NCBI GenBank assembly: GCA_028282885.1
Contig: JANQGX010000020.1
Location: 124,001 to 188,000, forward strand
Source of the DNA: SAR324 cluster bacterium
GTDB lineage: Bacteria; SAR324; XYD2-FULL-50-16
Reading direction: 5' to 3'
Length of the DNA: 64,000 nt
The notes under the pieces were generated by a model, which made no database searches, was not told the origin of the DNA, and saw nothing but the letters and a program-made list of their open reading frames with translations. The stretch's first letter is position 1, and the number at the start of each line of letters is the position of its first letter. Of the stretch, positions 62,600 to 64,000 are shown piece by piece. Made by a program: the position numbers and the translations under genes.

Positions 62600-63952
62600 C
62601 TAATCCCCGGTTGCGATATTTGGCTCCGGCATAACAGATTTTAAATCAAAATTCCTTAACCTGTTTCTCCTGCTGAAAGCAAACAAACCTGTCAGGACAG
62701 CGATCGAGATAAAAACAAAAGTGGCCCTGCCCACCGCAATGGTGAAAAATACAAAAATCAACAAGTTGATACCGATGGTGCTGATACAGGTAATCTGTCT
62801 CAGGCGTGTCGGAACCTTGAACAGTGATCCGGCATAATGATCCGGGAAACGACCCGGAAAACGTAAGCCGGATACGGCAACCAAGGTGATGGCGACGATC
62901 AGGCCCAGGTTTAGCATGGATCCGTAAAACATCAACGACGGAATGAAAATCAAAGACAGGGATGCAACGATGTAAGTTAAGGTTAAACCGAGGTGAGGTG
63001 TCCCAAAGCGACGATTCACCCTCCCCAGGATATCGGGTAGCAAACCGTCTGCGGCAACAACCATCAATCCCCTGGCAACGGTTGAAAATATCACATTGAT
63101 AGTGGTGGCACAGGCAACCAGTGCTCCGGCAGCCGTAAAAAACAGAACTGCGGGACCGGGTAGAAAGAATTCGGAAATATGAACCAGGGATTTCCCCTTC
63201 AGGGTCTCTATGTCGGCTATGCCCACTACGACAATCATCACCAGGATATTGATTATCACCACAATGAAGATCCCCAAAAACAATACCCTGGGAAATACGC
63301 GGTTGGCCTGAATCACCTCCCCACCCATATCGATAACAAAGAACCCGCCTGCGCTGAAAGTGAACAGCAGCCCGGCTGCAGTCAATACACCGCCGATACC
63401 ATTGGGAAAGAACTCAACGAAACGTGCTCTCTCAATCTCCGGTAATCCCAGGATCACAAACATTAAAAGTGCAGACAGCAATAGTGCAAGCAGGATGATT
63501 TGTAACCGTGCGGTCAGCTCCACTCCCAACAGGTTTATGACATAGAAGAAGGTTAATACCATCAGCCCCGATATGATGGGATCAAGCGGGATGATGGTCT
63601 GCAGATACTTGCCAAAAGCCAGGGCAAATAGCGGTTGTGCGCCGATCAGAATGCAGACCAATAGAGTTAGCATGCTCACCAGCGACAGGGCCGGGTTGAT
63701 CAATTGAATATAACGGTAGGTGGCCGCCGTTGTTGGCATGGAAGAAGTCAGAATACAATAGGGAACCACTGCCAGCAGGCAGGGTATGGAAGAGATTAAC
63801 ATCGCCAGTGGCAGGGAAGGCCCTGACAGTCCTGCCGCCAGAGTGGTCAAGGCAAACAGGGCGCCACCGATGTTCAAACCGACGGACATGGCCAGCAATC
63901 CGAGAAACCCGATACGTCGTTTAAGATTCGCTTCTCCTTTTATCGCTCCCAT
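62600..63952 (-). CDS. APC-superfamily permease
   Basis: 450 residues with 12 hydrophobic helices. The beginning LKRRIGFLGLLAMSVGLNIG matches amino-acid/polyamine/organocation permeases, and TTAATYRYIQLINPALSL follows. A helix 6-like segment reads GGFFVIDMGGEVIQANR. It imports an amino acid or other small organic ion. ATG at 63952 behind AAGGGGG. First gene of the operon with TauE/SafE, SDR, LarA-like and 3-HADH genes; its promoter would lie in the last 48 bases or beyond the window. Confidence 0.9.
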   Translation of the reverse strand: MGAIKGEANLKRRIGFLGLLAMSVGLNIGGALFALTTLAAGLSGPSLPLAMLISSIPCLLAVVPYCILTSSMPTTAATYRYIQLINPALSLVSMLTLLVCILIGAQPLFALAFGKYLQTIIPLDPIISGLMVLTFFYVINLLGVELTARLQIILLALLLSALLMFVILGLPEIERARFVEFFPNGIGGVLTAAGLLFTFSAGGFFVIDMGGEVIQANRVFPRVLFLGIFIVVIINILVMIVVVGIADIETLKGKSLVHISEFFLPGPAVLFFTAAGALVACATTINVIFSTVARGLMVVAADGLLPDILGRVNRRFGTPHLGLTLTYIVASLSLIFIPSLMFYGSMLNLGLIVAITLVAVSGLRFPGRFPDHYAGSLFKVPTRLRQITCISTIGINLLIFVFFTIAVGRATFVFISIAVLTGLFAFSRRNRLRNFDLKSVMPEPNIATGD

Positions 63953-64000
63953 AATCCCCCTTAAGACCGGATGTCCATTAATAGCCGCGCCTCTCCGACT

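Noticed and set aside
1-64000. tRNA, rRNA, CRISPR array, prophage or attachment site
   Set aside because: Looked for characteristic stems, spaced repeats and integrase-like genes on both strands and found none that could be supported.

Overview
The window looks like a chromosomal segment of a heterotrophic, probably anaerobic member of the Desulfobacterota (the former Deltaproteobacteria). This is inferred from the gene mix, not from a marker gene. Evidence includes an indolepyruvate:ferredoxin oxidoreductase next to an ADP-forming acyl-CoA synthetase, a complete Liv-type amino-acid ABC transporter, two molybdopterin-cofactor genes, a tripartite tricarboxylate transporter and many signalling proteins. 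I saw no rRNA, tRNA, CRISPR array, phage or complete mobile element. A truncated IS630-type transposase lies at the left edge.

Layout. 1-1.7 kb: transposase fragment and a lipoprotein. 1.75-7.5 kb: an Lrp/AsnC regulator divergent from an acyl-CoA synthetase-iorA-iorB operon, which should convert (aryl)pyruvates to acids with ATP and reduced ferredoxin. 7.6-15.4 kb: a chemoreceptor and livKHMGF; the LivG subunit carries a most unusual four-helix membrane insertion inside its ATPase domain. 15.5-26.9 kb: a PlsB-like acyltransferase, FKBP isomerase, moeA and a MoeA-like protein, a histidine kinase/HD-GYP pair, a PAP2 phosphatase, a membrane protein and an MBL hydrolase.

27-50.6 kb is accessory in character. 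It starts with a MalT-like LuxR regulator, an 80-aa protein, a DUF4386 protein, an oxidoreductase and a questin-oxidase-like protein. A SMUG1/M55-peptidase pair, a large nucleosidase-like protein and a solitary fliG follow. Next comes a block with two paralogous SRPBCC genes, two paralogous MarR regulators, a cupin and an Hsp70-like ATPase. Four 19-bp inverted repeats of one pattern (7-bp arms, 5-bp centre) lie in the upstream regions of both SRPBCC genes, the first marR and the cupin gene, so these genes probably form one MarR regulon. The block continues with a glycosyltransferase, a methyltransferase, a GFA protein, a C45 acyltransferase-TPR protein and an EEP hydrolase.

51-64 kb: a carboxylic/hydroxy-acid region. 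An Ldh2-type dehydrogenase is divergent from tctCBA and a CitA/CitB-like two-component system. Facing them is a five-gene operon of APC permease, TauE/SafE exporter, NAD-dependent epimerase, LarA-like protein and 3-hydroxyacyl-CoA dehydrogenase. Functions come from motif recognition by eye; no database search was run.
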